Below are positions 45,218-52,817 of a DNA stretch of 53,254 nt, piece after piece. The notes beneath the pieces are model-generated. The model did not search any database and was not told the origin of the DNA. It saw nothing but the letters and a program-made list of their open reading frames with translations. The position numbers and the translations under genes were made by a program. How positions within the stretch are numbered: the stretch's first letter is position 1; each line of letters starts with the position of its first letter. The DNA lies in the IMG/VR virus record IMGVR_UViG_3300048686_001049, positions 1 to 53,254 of that record. The stretch is one strand, 5' to 3'. The DNA comes from a virus.

Positions 45218-45230
45218 ATCTATAAAACAA

Positions 45231-45285
45231 AAATCCCCTTGTCTCTCTTTCTCGGAAGAGAATTAACAAGGGGGTTTTAGTTTAA
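45231..45285. terminator. Strong bidirectional terminator
   Basis: AAATCCCCTTGT (45231-45242) pairs with ACAAGGGGGTTT (45266-45277), a 12-bp stem with one G-U pair, followed by TTTAGTTTAA on the plus strand and by T-rich sequence when read on the minus strand. It separates the convergent 44972 gene and ssb. Confidence 0.85.
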
Positions 45286-45303
45286 TTGAAACTTACAACG
45301 CTA

Positions 45304-45768
45304 TTAGAAGGGTTCAGATTCCTCTGCGCCCACTGTTTGTAGTGCTGGCTTTGAACGGCGTTGCTGATTTGCTGCTTGTGGCGGCCTGGCTGAGGACTGA
45401 GCCCCACCCTCTTGCTTTGCACGACGTGTTACCGCGTCAATGCTTCGACAAGCAATTGCTACTTCATCAGCGACCAACTCAATAGCTGAACGCTTATTAC
45501 CTTCTTTGTCTTCGTAGCTGCGTTGTTCAAGTCTGCCAATCGCAATTACTCCGATTCCCTTTTCAAGTGTTTTTGCTGCATTCTCGGCAGTGTAACGCCA
45601 TGCAACAACATTGAAAAATGATACTTTCTCTTGCTTTTCTCCAGCTTGGTCGTACCATACATAATTTGATGCTACGGAAAAAGACAGGCGAGCCTGTCCG
45701 CTACTGGTAAATGTGAGTTCGGGTTCGCTTGTGACGTTCCCCGTAATCACGGTTGGTGTTGGGTTCAT
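45304..45768 (-). CDS. ssb: Single-stranded DNA-binding protein
   Basis: 154 aa. OB-fold SSB: TGNVTSEPELTFTSSGQARLSFSVASN, FFNVVAWR, NAAKTLEKGIGVIAIGRLEQRSYED, then a Gln/Pro-rich linker and an acidic tip EESEPF resembling the DDDIPF tail used to recruit partners. It protects single strands during phage replication. A good ribosome site (AAGGAGAAGAA) precedes the ATG. It stands alone on the minus strand, with an inverted repeat upstream that may regulate it. Confidence 0.95.
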   Translation of the reverse strand: MNPTPTVITGNVTSEPELTFTSSGQARLSFSVASNYVWYDQAGEKQEKVSFFNVVAWRYTAENAAKTLEKGIGVIAIGRLEQRSYEDKEGNKRSAIELVADEVAIACRSIDAVTRRAKQEGGAQSSARPPQAANQQRRSKPALQTVGAEESEPF

Positions 45769-45794
45769 TTCTTCTCCTTGGTTCTACGTAAATA

Positions 45795-45809
45795 CTGACA
45801 ACTTGTCAG
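45795..45809. promoter_or_regulatory. 15-bp perfect palindrome, candidate operator upstream of ssb
   Basis: CTGACAA-C-TTGTCAG lies in the divergent space between ssb and the gene at 45869, 26 bases before the ssb start. The half-site TGACAA also occurs in the inverted repeat at 7991-8011. Confidence 0.45.
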
Positions 45810-45868
45810 CAGATAAACCATATCAGCTTATTCGCACGTCCGCAACTACTGGGTGCTAGGGTTCTTTT

Positions 45869-46201
45869 ATGGCAAAAAACAAAGTAATTAAATCAAAAGA
45901 AGGCCTAGTTTTGGGCAAGACAAAAGAAGACGGCATAGAAGCCGTACAAGCACTAAGCACTAGTGACGCCACCCTGCAAATTAGCTCCCATATGGCCGCA
46001 ATGATGTTTTTTCTTTTCGGGGATTCAGAGGCGACACCCGAGGAGGATGAAGAGTTCGACGACGTAACATTAAATTTTGCGAGCTTATTGTGTGCTTCAA
46101 TGAATTTAGATGTCAAAAGTATTAATCCAAATGGAGAAATTACATTAACAGTAAAGCTTGAAGATATTAATAAATTCTTGCGGGAAATGCTTTCTGAATA
46201 G
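45869..46201 (+). CDS. Unrecognised 110-aa acidic protein
   Basis: Short basic start, then helical (LQISSHMAAMMFFLFGDSEA), an acidic EEDEEFDD stretch and an alpha/beta C-terminus (GEITLTVKLEDINKFLREML). No ribosome site is evident. Divergent from ssb, so it may be a partner in DNA metabolism, but function is unknown. Confidence 0.55.
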   Translation: MAKNKVIKSKEGLVLGKTKEDGIEAVQALSTSDATLQISSHMAAMMFFLFGDSEATPEEDEEFDDVTLNFASLLCASMNLDVKSINPNGEITLTVKLEDINKFLREMLSE

Positions 46202-46249
46202 TTTATGAAGCCGGGGAAACCCTTATAAACAAAGGCTACAAAAGTAATG

Positions 46250-46278
46250 TTGCGCCCAACATTTTGCTTTGATATAAT
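46250..46278 (+). promoter_or_regulatory. Strong promoter upstream of the lysozyme-like gene
   Basis: TTGCGC (46250-46255), 17 bases, perfect TATAAT (46273-46278). The -35 lies in an inverted repeat TGTTG-CGCC-CAACA (46249-46262), a possible operator. The leader to the gene start is about 70 bases. Confidence 0.65.
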
Positions 46279-46354
46279 GGAATTACTCATAAATACATAG
46301 GCAAGCCATTTACTAAAAGCTTGTTGCCCTATCAACCGACACTAGGAGTCAAAA

Positions 46355-46930
46355 TTGAGAATCTTTGCAGGTTGGGTTACTTCTTTACTTTTTTTTGTCT
46401 TAGGAATTCAAACACCATCATCTCAGGCGAATGCCCCAGAATATTTGGGGAACAAAAACGAAGAAATTAATCAAATTGTGCATAAAAATATTGAAAAACT
46501 AGACCCTGCTGCTACCCCAAAAATCACTTTTGCTCATGGTCGTGTTGATTGGTTATCGCAGTTGGCCAGTCAGGCTGGATGGCCTGAAAAGACCCATGAA
46601 AAACTGAAGGAAATAATTTTGAGAGAAAGCGGTGGCTGCCCAAATCGCAGGGGTGGAGACATTGTCGACAAAAACTGCAATATCACAGGTGTCTCTGAAT
46701 GGAACCATCGCTCCGACACAGGACTGCTTCAAATTAATGGTGTTAACTACGATTTATCAAGAAACAAATGGGCAAGAGTTTGTTTGGATTTAGATATTTG
46801 CACCCAAGAGCCATTGTTGGACCCACTGACAAACCTTAAGGCAGGTTATTTGCTTTACCAATACTCAGGTTGGAGTCCATGGGACCCATGTACTTGGGAT
46901 AAAACAAGGTGTAATAAAAAGAAACCATAA
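46355..46930 (+). CDS. Secreted lysozyme-like / lytic transglycosylase protein
   Basis: 191 aa, TTG start supported by AGGAG six bases upstream. An N-terminal signal peptide (about 1-27, ending SQANA) should export it. The lysozyme-like core has ILRESGGCPN with catalytic-candidate E91, SDTGLLQIN (about 120-128) and LTNLKAGYLLYQYSGWSPWDPCTW, the SLT/goose-type pattern. It would cleave peptidoglycan, at exit or entry. Because it carries a signal peptide it need not depend on a holin. Several Cys may form disulfides outside. It has its own promoter. Confidence 0.8.
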   Translation: MRIFAGWVTSLLFFVLGIQTPSSQANAPEYLGNKNEEINQIVHKNIEKLDPAATPKITFAHGRVDWLSQLASQAGWPEKTHEKLKEIILRESGGCPNRRGGDIVDKNCNITGVSEWNHRSDTGLLQINGVNYDLSRNKWARVCLDLDICTQEPLLDPLTNLKAGYLLYQYSGWSPWDPCTWDKTRCNKKKP

Positions 46931-46952
46931 AACGTTCGTATAGGATGTTCCT

Positions 46953-47423
46953 ATGAGCGCACAATTCGATATTCCTGGTCGGGAATTTAATTTTAAAAAA
47001 GACTTGGCTTATGGTCAAGACGGCGAAATGCTTATTGATGGTTTCATGCAAGAATTGTCTGGCGGTTCTGTTGAAGTAAAAAGTGACCGATACAGAAATG
47101 GCAGAATGGTTGTTGAAACAGAGCAAAACCCCAAAGGCGCGGTTGATAGTGATGGCAACAGAATTTGGGTAAAAAGTGGGATTAACGTAACCACGGCTAA
47201 GTGGTGGGTTTACATATTTTCCCCAGAGGGCGGGTTCGTGGTTGTTTCTGTCGCTCGGCTGAAAAGGTTTTTACGGCTAAATCCATATAAGTACAACCAA
47301 AATACCAAACGAGATTTCGGCGGCGCAGACAATCCGGCAAAGGGGTTTTTAATTATGCCCAACGAAGTAGCTGACCTTTTATCCAACAAAGCTTATGACT
47401 TGGTTGAAAATGGCGATGAGTGA
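46953..47423 (+). CDS. PD-(D/E)XK-like nuclease
   Basis: 156 aa. GEMLIDGFMQ (E25, D29), VEVKSDRYRNG (E41-V-K43) and VVETEQN (E55) match a restriction-endonuclease-like core, as in Holliday-junction resolvase and phage nuclease families. The C-terminal half is alpha/beta (KWWVYIFSPEGGFVVVSV). AGGAT is near the ATG. It may resolve branched phage DNA or attack host DNA; the assignment is by motif only. Confidence 0.65.
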   Translation: MSAQFDIPGREFNFKKDLAYGQDGEMLIDGFMQELSGGSVEVKSDRYRNGRMVVETEQNPKGAVDSDGNRIWVKSGINVTTAKWWVYIFSPEGGFVVVSVARLKRFLRLNPYKYNQNTKRDFGGADNPAKGFLIMPNEVADLLSNKAYDLVENGDE

Positions 47424-47679
47424 ATCAGGGGAATCTGACATTAGGGGAATCTATATTGAAGAAGGCCTTACTGAGCTTGAGTACATTCAAAAACTACAAA
47501 AAGAAATAGTCACTGCCAGATTAGACAGAGATGCGTGGATTCGCGAATGGCAAAAAGAGAGAATCCTTGCCGACGTACTGAGGGATGCATTGCTTCATGC
47601 CTGTGGAGCTCCCGGCGGCTTGATACTTGAGGGTCCCCCTTTTGATGCCATTAAACAGTATGATTTAGTCAGAAAATAA
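47416..47679 (+). CDS. Unrecognised 87-aa helical protein
   Basis: Overlaps the nuclease gene by eight bases; ATGs at 47395, 47410 and 47416 are all in frame and none has a clear ribosome site, so the start is uncertain. Helical, charged (YIQKLQKEIVTARLDRDAWIREW) then LLHACGAPGG. Unknown. Confidence 0.5.
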   Translation: MSESGESDIRGIYIEEGLTELEYIQKLQKEIVTARLDRDAWIREWQKERILADVLRDALLHACGAPGGLILEGPPFDAIKQYDLVRK

Positions 47680-47699
47680 TTCACCGAAAGTGAGATTTA

Positions 47700-47855
47700 A
47701 TGCAAGACGACGATATCAAGCAGTTAGAAAAACAAATACGAGACATTGATAAGTCAATTGCTTTAATCGATAAACAAATTTTGGAAATCGACAAATCTCT
47801 CGGCCGAAAATCCCCGAGGGTAACTTCAAATAAAAACAAAAATATAATCTCATAA
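47700..47855 (+). CDS. 51-aa coiled-coil peptide
   Basis: Too short to be obvious but coherent: MQDDDIKQLEKQIRDIDKSI, then ALIDKQILEIDKSLG, with hydrophobic positions every three to four residues, a coiled coil of about five heptads, and a Ser/Lys/Asn tail. GAAAGTGAGA lies just upstream. The next 47 bases are non-coding and A/T rich. Confidence 0.55.
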   Translation: MQDDDIKQLEKQIRDIDKSIALIDKQILEIDKSLGRKSPRVTSNKNKNIIS

Positions 47856-47902
47856 AAAAAATGAAGCAGCCCTAAAATTTTTTTTTAAAAAAAAGGCATA
47901 TT

Positions 47903-48148
47903 ATGAAATACAGATTTTTTACAAAAATGCGCCCAAATGGAGAGCACATCAAGCTATATCTTTTGGCATCAAACGAGAAAAAGAGGGAACTTCATGAGCT
48001 AGTGCTGGAAGATGGCCAGCTCAAAGAAACCTCAGCATTTATGAAAATAATGATTGACGGTTTACAGGATGTTGAAGAGATAAACCAAAAGAAAGCATCA
48101 GAATTATATAAAGACCTAAAAGACGCAATGGACAAAAAATTCAAATAA
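47903..48148 (+). CDS. Unrecognised 81-aa protein
   Basis: Beta-rich start (KYRFFTKMRPNGEHIKLYLLAS), then charged helices. No recognised motif. It is two bases upstream of the next ATG, so the two are likely coupled. Confidence 0.6.
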   Translation: MKYRFFTKMRPNGEHIKLYLLASNEKKRELHELVLEDGQLKETSAFMKIMIDGLQDVEEINQKKASELYKDLKDAMDKKFK

Positions 48149-48150
48149 CA

Positions 48151-48582
48151 ATGAACGAACTGCAACTTCAAGTAGAAGCGCTAAAAGAAAAAATACCCCC
48201 ATCTTTTGGTAAGTACATCAATGTCGATGAGGGCTGGTATCAGATTGTCGTCGACTGCGATAAAGAACTAACCGCAATTGACCCCGATTATCAAATTCTG
48301 CAAGTTAAGGAAAAGTTTGGCGGATTGCGCTACTACATGACCCCGTGTAACGACACCACAGAAAAACAAAGAAACAAAATGTATGAGGTCATATCTAAAT
48401 ACGAAGCAAAAGCAGCTCAAACCTGTGAAGCAACAGGGCAATCTGGTGTATTAATGAAATCTGTTAGAGGGTGGCTCAAAACTTTAAACCCAGAATATGC
48501 GGCTAGCTCGCTGCATTACAGGAATTATTCAATTGCCAATCAACCACCATCTGATAGTGAATGGTCTGAAGGGATTAGGTAG
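48151..48582 (+). CDS. Small phage protein with QVKEKFGGLRYY motif
   Basis: 143 aa. The QVKEKFGGLRYYM motif with an upstream EGWYQIVVDCDKEL and a downstream CEATGQSG is a pattern I associate with a widespread, uncharacterised phage family. Coupled to the 47903 gene. Function unknown. Confidence 0.65.
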   Translation: MNELQLQVEALKEKIPPSFGKYINVDEGWYQIVVDCDKELTAIDPDYQILQVKEKFGGLRYYMTPCNDTTEKQRNKMYEVISKYEAKAAQTCEATGQSGVLMKSVRGWLKTLNPEYAASSLHYRNYSIANQPPSDSEWSEGIR

Positions 48583-48651
48583 TATTGCTTCACACCTAAA
48601 GAATTCATAAAAGAGGACCTACGTCTCAGCGGTCAGAACAAAGGATGATAA

Positions 48652-48933
48652 GTGTCACAAAAGGGAACATTCGGAAAAATTACAAAAGCCGGCGAAACGC
48701 GCAACTGTATTTATGTGATTTGGCACACAAAAGACCCAGTCAATACCTGGTATGTCAATTCAATGATTAATGGTCAAATTGCCAGATGTAGATTAATTTC
48801 TTTACTGGACCGCCGTCCACATGAAATCAATAGTGGGTTTACTCAGGATGCCTGGTCGTTTGATGTACTTGACGAAAAAACATTCCAAAAAATGGCTGGA
48901 GGTGGGATACCGATACCACCAAGAGATTTATAG
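48652..48933 (+). CDS. Unrecognised 93-aa protein (GTG start)
   Basis: AAAGGA lies six bases before the GTG at 48652. Beta-rich: NCIYVIWHTKDPVNTWYVNSM, then RCRLISLLDRRPHEI. No motif recognised. Confidence 0.6.
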   Translation: MSQKGTFGKITKAGETRNCIYVIWHTKDPVNTWYVNSMINGQIARCRLISLLDRRPHEINSGFTQDAWSFDVLDEKTFQKMAGGGIPIPPRDL

Positions 48934-48952
48934 AGAATAAAAAGGAGCACAT

Positions 48953-49627
48953 ATGACTAAAACGCTTAATCAATTAGAATTTCGCATAAACGAAGAGGTA
49001 AAACGCCTTAAATCCTTACGTCTCACAGACGGTCCAGAAACACAATACGACCATAGCTATCGCATCTGGGTTCCGAGGTCTCGCGTTATTGGTTGCGATG
49101 GCTTAGTCAGGACGACGCGTAAACGCAATGAGGAGCCGACATCCCATCCGAAGGATTCGGATTATTTACGTTTGTACTTAGCTTTTATGAAAATGCGCTC
49201 TGATGGAGCGTATGCTAAGTGGAACATTGGTGGCGATGGACACACTGATTACTGGTGCAATCTTCCGGAGCTCAAGCAGCCAATGATTACGCACTACAAA
49301 GGACGCATTATATATAGCGACCATCTCGTTACTGGCATGACTTGGACAAAGAGTTGGGACTGTGTTCAGGACAACGTTTTGATTGATATTCAGAATGACG
49401 GTCTAGATATCGCAACCAAACGACTTGCAGAAGCTGGGTTTGACTTTAAGGTAATCGAAGGAGTATTTAACCCAAGGGACAACATACAAATGGTTAACAT
49501 TATTTTTCGTGGTGGTGGTTGCATTGATGGGGATATCAATGAACCAGGTTTTACAGCATGGACGTGGATTGACAATGCAATGGATGAAGGCCCACAGGAG
49601 CCACCAGCGATAACAGAGGGCCTGTAG
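48953..49627 (+). CDS. Unrecognised 224-aa protein whose stop lies inside tRNA-Ile2
   Basis: AAAAAGGAGCACAT gives a good start at 48953. Rich in Trp and Asp with NIGGDGHTDYWCN, HYKGRIIYSDHLVTG and FRGGGCIDGDIN; the family is unknown. GC content and codon choice are higher than in the following HNH gene. Its stop codon (49625-49627) lies eight bases into tRNA-Ile2, so 5' processing of that tRNA would cut off the stop of this message. Confidence 0.7.
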   Translation: MTKTLNQLEFRINEEVKRLKSLRLTDGPETQYDHSYRIWVPRSRVIGCDGLVRTTRKRNEEPTSHPKDSDYLRLYLAFMKMRSDGAYAKWNIGGDGHTDYWCNLPELKQPMITHYKGRIIYSDHLVTGMTWTKSWDCVQDNVLIDIQNDGLDIATKRLAEAGFDFKVIEGVFNPRDNIQMVNIIFRGGGCIDGDINEPGFTAWTWIDNAMDEGPQEPPAITEGL

Positions 49628-49690
49628 CTCAGCGGTTAGAGCAGGGCACTCATAATGCCTTGGCCGTGGGTTCGAACCCCACCGGGCCCA
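49618..49690 (+). tRNA. tRNA-Ile2 (anticodon CAU, reads AUA)
   Basis: Acceptor GGGCCTG (49618-49624) pairs with CGGGCCC (49683-49689, one G-U). D-arm GCTCAGCGGTTAGAGC, anticodon loop CTCATAA, variable region TTGGCCG, T-arm GTGGGTTCGAACCCCAC, discriminator A; CCA not encoded (CTA follows). The D-arm and the CTCATAA...TTGG pattern match bacterial tRNA-Ile2, which needs lysidine at C34 to read AUA, rather than tRNA-Met. AUA is common in this AT-rich phage. Confidence 0.88.
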
Positions 49691-49704
49691 CTAAATAAAA
49701 ACTT

Positions 49705-50478
49705 ATGTTAAAAAAATTAAAACCTATACAAATTTGTTCCTACTGTCTAAGGGTTGGGTCAAGCTCTAGTGACCCAGACGGCAATAAATGGCATATTGAC
49801 CACGTCATACCTAAAACGAAATATGCCGGAAGCAGCAAAGACCTATTTAATCTAGTCAAATCTTGTACGAATTGTAATTTAAAAAAAAGCAACAAATTAG
49901 GGGTTATGCCGCAATATGGCTCCCTATATGCTGATGGAACAACGCACGATGAACTAAAGGAGAAAAAACTAATGCTGATGGTAGAAGATGAATATGAAGT
50001 GTGTCTAGAACCAAAAAACAGAACAGATATTTCAATTAATCAAGCGGCAAATGAGCACTGCGTGTCCATAGACACTGTTAGGCGAGCAATTTATAATGGT
50101 CAAATAAGTGGCGTTTATAAAGTAAAAAGAAAAAATGGGTTACAGTATTTTTTCCCACGTAATTCCGCTAATAAGTTATGGCGAACCGGGAAAACAAACG
50201 ATAATTCAATATCAATAAAAGAATGTGCGGAAGAATTGGGTCTATCCGAAAAAACGGTCCGACGCATGATTAGAAAAAATATTTTGGCATATGCAGACAA
50301 GGTATGGGGGATGCACGGATATGAGTGGACGATACCTGTCGACTCTGTAAATTCGTTCAAAAACCTAAATACCAACAAAAACAATAGTAAAGAAAACAAA
50401 GAAATTAATGAATTAAAAAAAGAGATTATTCGTCTTAAAAAAATAATTAACGCAATTGTCGATTTGGGGGAGAAATAG
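49705..50478 (+). CDS. HNH endonuclease with two helix-turn-helix domains, possible homing enzyme
   Basis: 257 aa. HNH core: C11-x2-C14, WHIDHVIP (H30, D32, H33), N49 and C54-x2-C57 with NLKKSNK. Two excisionase-like helix-turn-helices follow (about 110-135, SINQAANEHCVSIDTVRRAI; about 172-200, SIKECAEELGLSEKTVRRMI), then a coiled coil. This HNH plus DNA-binding tail layout is typical of free-standing homing endonucleases. It is AT-richer than its neighbours and starts 14 bases after tRNA-Ile2, suggesting insertion beside the tRNA. Confidence 0.85.
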   Translation: MLKKLKPIQICSYCLRVGSSSSDPDGNKWHIDHVIPKTKYAGSSKDLFNLVKSCTNCNLKKSNKLGVMPQYGSLYADGTTHDELKEKKLMLMVEDEYEVCLEPKNRTDISINQAANEHCVSIDTVRRAIYNGQISGVYKVKRKNGLQYFFPRNSANKLWRTGKTNDNSISIKECAEELGLSEKTVRRMIRKNILAYADKVWGMHGYEWTIPVDSVNSFKNLNTNKNNSKENKEINELKKEIIRLKKIINAIVDLGEK

Positions 50479-50479
50479 C

Positions 50480-50752
50480 ATGAGCATAGGCATAGATTCA
50501 TTAATGGCGATGGTAGATATGAGAAAACTCCTCGACAGAGAAACATTAGAAAAATATCGTCTAGTCAAAAAAGAAACAAAATCACACAATCTTCAGATTG
50601 GCGAAGTCATTGACGCCATATCTCAGACTGAGCCCGAGCTTTTTGGCAAGAGCACTGCAGTGCTTATGCCCGTCAATCATGTTGACAGGCTAGACATCCC
50701 AATATGTGATTCGCGCCTCAACAACCTAAGACTAGACAAACATGGCCGCTAA
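50480..50752 (+). CDS. Unrecognised 90-aa protein
   Basis: GGGGGAG seven bases upstream supports the ATG at 50480 over an upstream TTG at 50456. Helical start, then FGKSTAVLMPVNHVDRLDIP. Overlaps the next small gene by 11 bases. Confidence 0.6.
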   Translation: MSIGIDSLMAMVDMRKLLDRETLEKYRLVKKETKSHNLQIGEVIDAISQTEPELFGKSTAVLMPVNHVDRLDIPICDSRLNNLRLDKHGR

Positions 50753-50882
50753 AGAGGAATTGTGCTGGTGTGGTTGGTTGAGAACCAATGGTAAACCGCA
50801 TACACACAACCCCAACTTCAATGATGGTTTTATCCCAGCGCCGACAGCTGTGCCTTCTCGCGATGAGGATAAATCAGAATGA
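50742..50882 (+). CDS. 46-aa small protein CWCGW
   Basis: Overlaps both neighbours: it begins inside the 50480 gene and ends in an ATGA with the 50879 gene. Encodes LCWCGWLRTNGKPHTHNPNF, a possible metal-binding CxC/H peptide. The tight coupling on both sides is the main support for translation. Confidence 0.6.
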   Translation: MAAKEELCWCGWLRTNGKPHTHNPNFNDGFIPAPTAVPSRDEDKSE

Positions 50883-51427
50883 CCCAACAAAATAAGTGCT
50901 GCGGCTGCAGTGAAGCCATAAACACCGACGGTGATGACTACGGTTGGAGCACCACGAAAAGCGACTATCTCTGCGCTGTCTGTAGAGATATGGACGAATC
51001 ATCATCATCTGTAATGATGGTAACAACCAATGGACAAACAACCAAATACTTCATCGGCGAGCATTTGCGTATAGATGAGAACGGAGAAGAGATGTCTGAG
51101 CCCGACTGGCTAATTACACGCCAATGGGTCAAAAGCGACGACCATAGGGGCTTCTACGACACTCTGGTGGATGGTTGGACCACCGTGCTGGAGGGCTGGA
51201 CTACAGGAAATTGGGACGACTCAACAGGTCAACGAAAAAGAAAATTCAACGAGTGGGCCGAATCTATTCACGACGGAGAAATTATCTCGCCCGTACAAAT
51301 TGCTATTATCGCTGACCCAACTAGCAACATATTCAGTACAGGAATATCAGTATTGACCCCCGACCCAATTGGACTCAAAGAATGGTTGGGTTCAGAATTA
51401 TCCGAGCTGCAAAATTCGCTGCTTTAG
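50879..51427 (+). CDS. Zinc-ribbon-headed 182-aa protein
   Basis: N-terminal CCGCSEAI and YLCAVCRDM give two CxxC pairs (about 7-10 and 32-35), a zinc ribbon. The rest is an unrecognised alpha/beta domain with repeated Trp (DTLVDGWTTVLEGWTTGNW). Coupled to the 46-aa gene by ATGA. Convergent with the next gene. Confidence 0.65.
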   Translation: MTQQNKCCGCSEAINTDGDDYGWSTTKSDYLCAVCRDMDESSSSVMMVTTNGQTTKYFIGEHLRIDENGEEMSEPDWLITRQWVKSDDHRGFYDTLVDGWTTVLEGWTTGNWDDSTGQRKRKFNEWAESIHDGEIISPVQIAIIADPTSNIFSTGISVLTPDPIGLKEWLGSELSELQNSLL

Positions 51428-51433
51428 ATAAAT

Positions 51434-51745
51434 TTATCCTAAAAGAGCATCTTCTTTATTTTTAGTGCCAGTACAGCCCGACTCTACTTTTCGCGCAATT
51501 AGATAAAGGTATTCGATACCAAGGCTTGTGATAATGATTTTGCTATCTAGTGTGTATTTAGCAAAGCTGTGACGAACTAATACGTCAAAAGAACGAGCTA
51601 TGTCTGATGGTTTAGATTTATGTAAGCAGAACCTACGGTAGTCATCTACAGACACTGGACATCTCTTCATCCTCAAATAACACAAAACAACATACGTCAA
51701 AGAGCCGTACACAACAGGGGTTTTCACATTTATAATAGAAGTCAT
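51434..51745 (-). CDS. Small winged-helix-like protein, possible regulator
   Basis: 103 aa, only seven bases from the convergent gene. SLTYVVLCYLRMKRCPVSVDDYRRFC, then SDIARSFDVLVRHSFAKYTLDSKIIITSLG has the helix-helix-helix-wing pattern of a winged helix. Repeated GATAAAT elements lie on both sides of it and could be its operators. Function is inferred. Confidence 0.55.
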   Translation of the reverse strand: MTSIINVKTPVVYGSLTYVVLCYLRMKRCPVSVDDYRRFCLHKSKPSDIARSFDVLVRHSFAKYTLDSKIIITSLGIEYLYLIARKVESGCTGTKNKEDALLG

Positions 51746-52119
51746 ACTTATTTGGATTATACGAACTAAATACCCAAGTTCCTACCCAAACTTTAGATAA
51801 ATTAAACCAAAATAAGGCTCCTTCTGTATATTTTAGTTTTGCTACCCAAAACCTTGGAAGAATTGAGGCGGTCATTGGGCGGAAAAGTTGAAGGTTTGGA
51901 TAAATCTATCCGGAGTTTGGCGACCAAAAAAATTTGGAATACGCACCCCCACCACCACTGGGGTGCGCCAAAAAGTTCGGCGGGGCTGACCCCGATGTCG
52001 ATTTGATTCGACAAGTAGCATCTCGATTATTTGTAATCACGCTCACGAGTAATCACTTAGACATCTGATGAAGTGTCTCACTATCATTTAGTTATCCAAC
52101 TGAAAGGGGATAAAAAATA
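51746..52119. other. Non-coding, structured intergenic region
   Basis: 374 bases with no convincing gene. It holds three TACCCAA copies (51768-51850), two TTT.GATAAAT elements, and three hairpins in a row: CGCACCCC/GGGGTGCG (51942-51967), CGGGG/CCCCG (51981-51994) and GTCGA/TCGAC (51997-52012). Then comes GTAATCAC twice and a promoter. It could be an origin, operator cluster or structured leader. Confidence 0.55.
52058..52087 (+). promoter_or_regulatory. Early-type promoter, copy 1
   Basis: TAGACA (52058-52063), 18 bases, TATCAT (52082-52087), with the shared TAGACATCTG block. It is followed by AAAGGGGATAAAAAAT and the ATG at 52120. Confidence 0.75.
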
Positions 52120-52428
52120 ATGTTAGCCAAAAAAATACGCAAGACGAATGACGGATTGGGATTCATTTACGAACTCTCTAGTCCGATTACTCACAAAGAC
52201 ATTAGTTATGATTTCGTAATTGCGAAGTCGTATAGTCCAATAGCAGTTGTTGAAGGTTTCTTTTATATGCCTTCCTACTCTTGCCTACTTGGTGCTATCA
52301 AAACTGATAAAGGATTCAGACAAGGTGAGACGATATGGAAATTACAACATAACAAGTTGAGTCAATCATCAATCCTCGCTCAACTGAATATAAAAGTTGC
52401 GAACAAAGTTGAGTGGCAGAACAAATAG
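52120..52428 (+). CDS. Unrecognised 102-aa protein
   Basis: GAAAGGGGAT is the ribosome site. Mixed alpha/beta: LGFIYELSSPITHKDISYDF, VIAKSYSPIAVVEGFFYMPS. No motif recognised. Driven by its own TAGACA promoter, as are the next small genes, which suggests an early host-takeover region. Confidence 0.65.
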   Translation: MLAKKIRKTNDGLGFIYELSSPITHKDISYDFVIAKSYSPIAVVEGFFYMPSYSCLLGAIKTDKGFRQGETIWKLQHNKLSQSSILAQLNIKVANKVEWQNK

Positions 52429-52586
52429 TCATCATCATCGCAACACATCGTCATCATCGCCCTCGTGGCATATCAGTAGTTCGCAAGTGCTACGGGTGTG
52501 CTACGGGTGAATACATACATACACAACTAGACATCTGTAGTAGTGCCTTACTATAGTTAAATCATCTCAATGAAGGGGGATACATA
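52429..52586 (+). promoter_or_regulatory. Intergenic region with 11-bp tandem repeat and promoter copy 2
   Basis: Contains TCATCATCG simple repeats, a perfect tandem pair of TGCTACGGGTG (52488-52498 and 52499-52509), then TAGACA (52528-52533), 18 bases, TATAGT (52552-52557). A ribosome site AAGGGGGAT precedes the ATG at 52587. Confidence 0.75.
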
Positions 52587-52817
52587 ATGAACATCAAAGA
52601 AACTACATTTGACAATTACATAGAGCAGTGCGAAGAACTAAACTTTTACAAACAACTTAGGTGGTTCAACAAAAGTGTCGCTCTACAAAACATCATCACT
52701 GAACTAGAAGCGTCTATCTGGAAGTATCTAGAGCCACTCACGATTGCCTTTTGTGAAGCACAATACCAAGCCCACTTGAAGATGATGGCTGAACTTGAAA
52801 AGGAGTTTCAATCGTGA
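52587..52817 (+). CDS. Unrecognised 76-aa helical protein
   Basis: All-helical and charged (NYIEQCEELNFYKQLRWFNK, LTIAFCEAQYQAHLKMMAELEKEF). Strong ribosome site. Overlaps the next GTG start by four bases. Likely an early small regulator by context. Confidence 0.65.
   Translation: MNIKETTFDNYIEQCEELNFYKQLRWFNKSVALQNIITELEASIWKYLEPLTIAFCEAQYQAHLKMMAELEKEFQS

Noticed and set aside
48615-48655. tRNA-like stretch ACGTCTCAGCGGTCAGAAC resembling the D-arm of tRNA-Ile2
   Set aside because: No matching acceptor, anticodon or T-arm follows; the GTG start and ribosome site of the 48652 gene occupy the same place. At most a relic.
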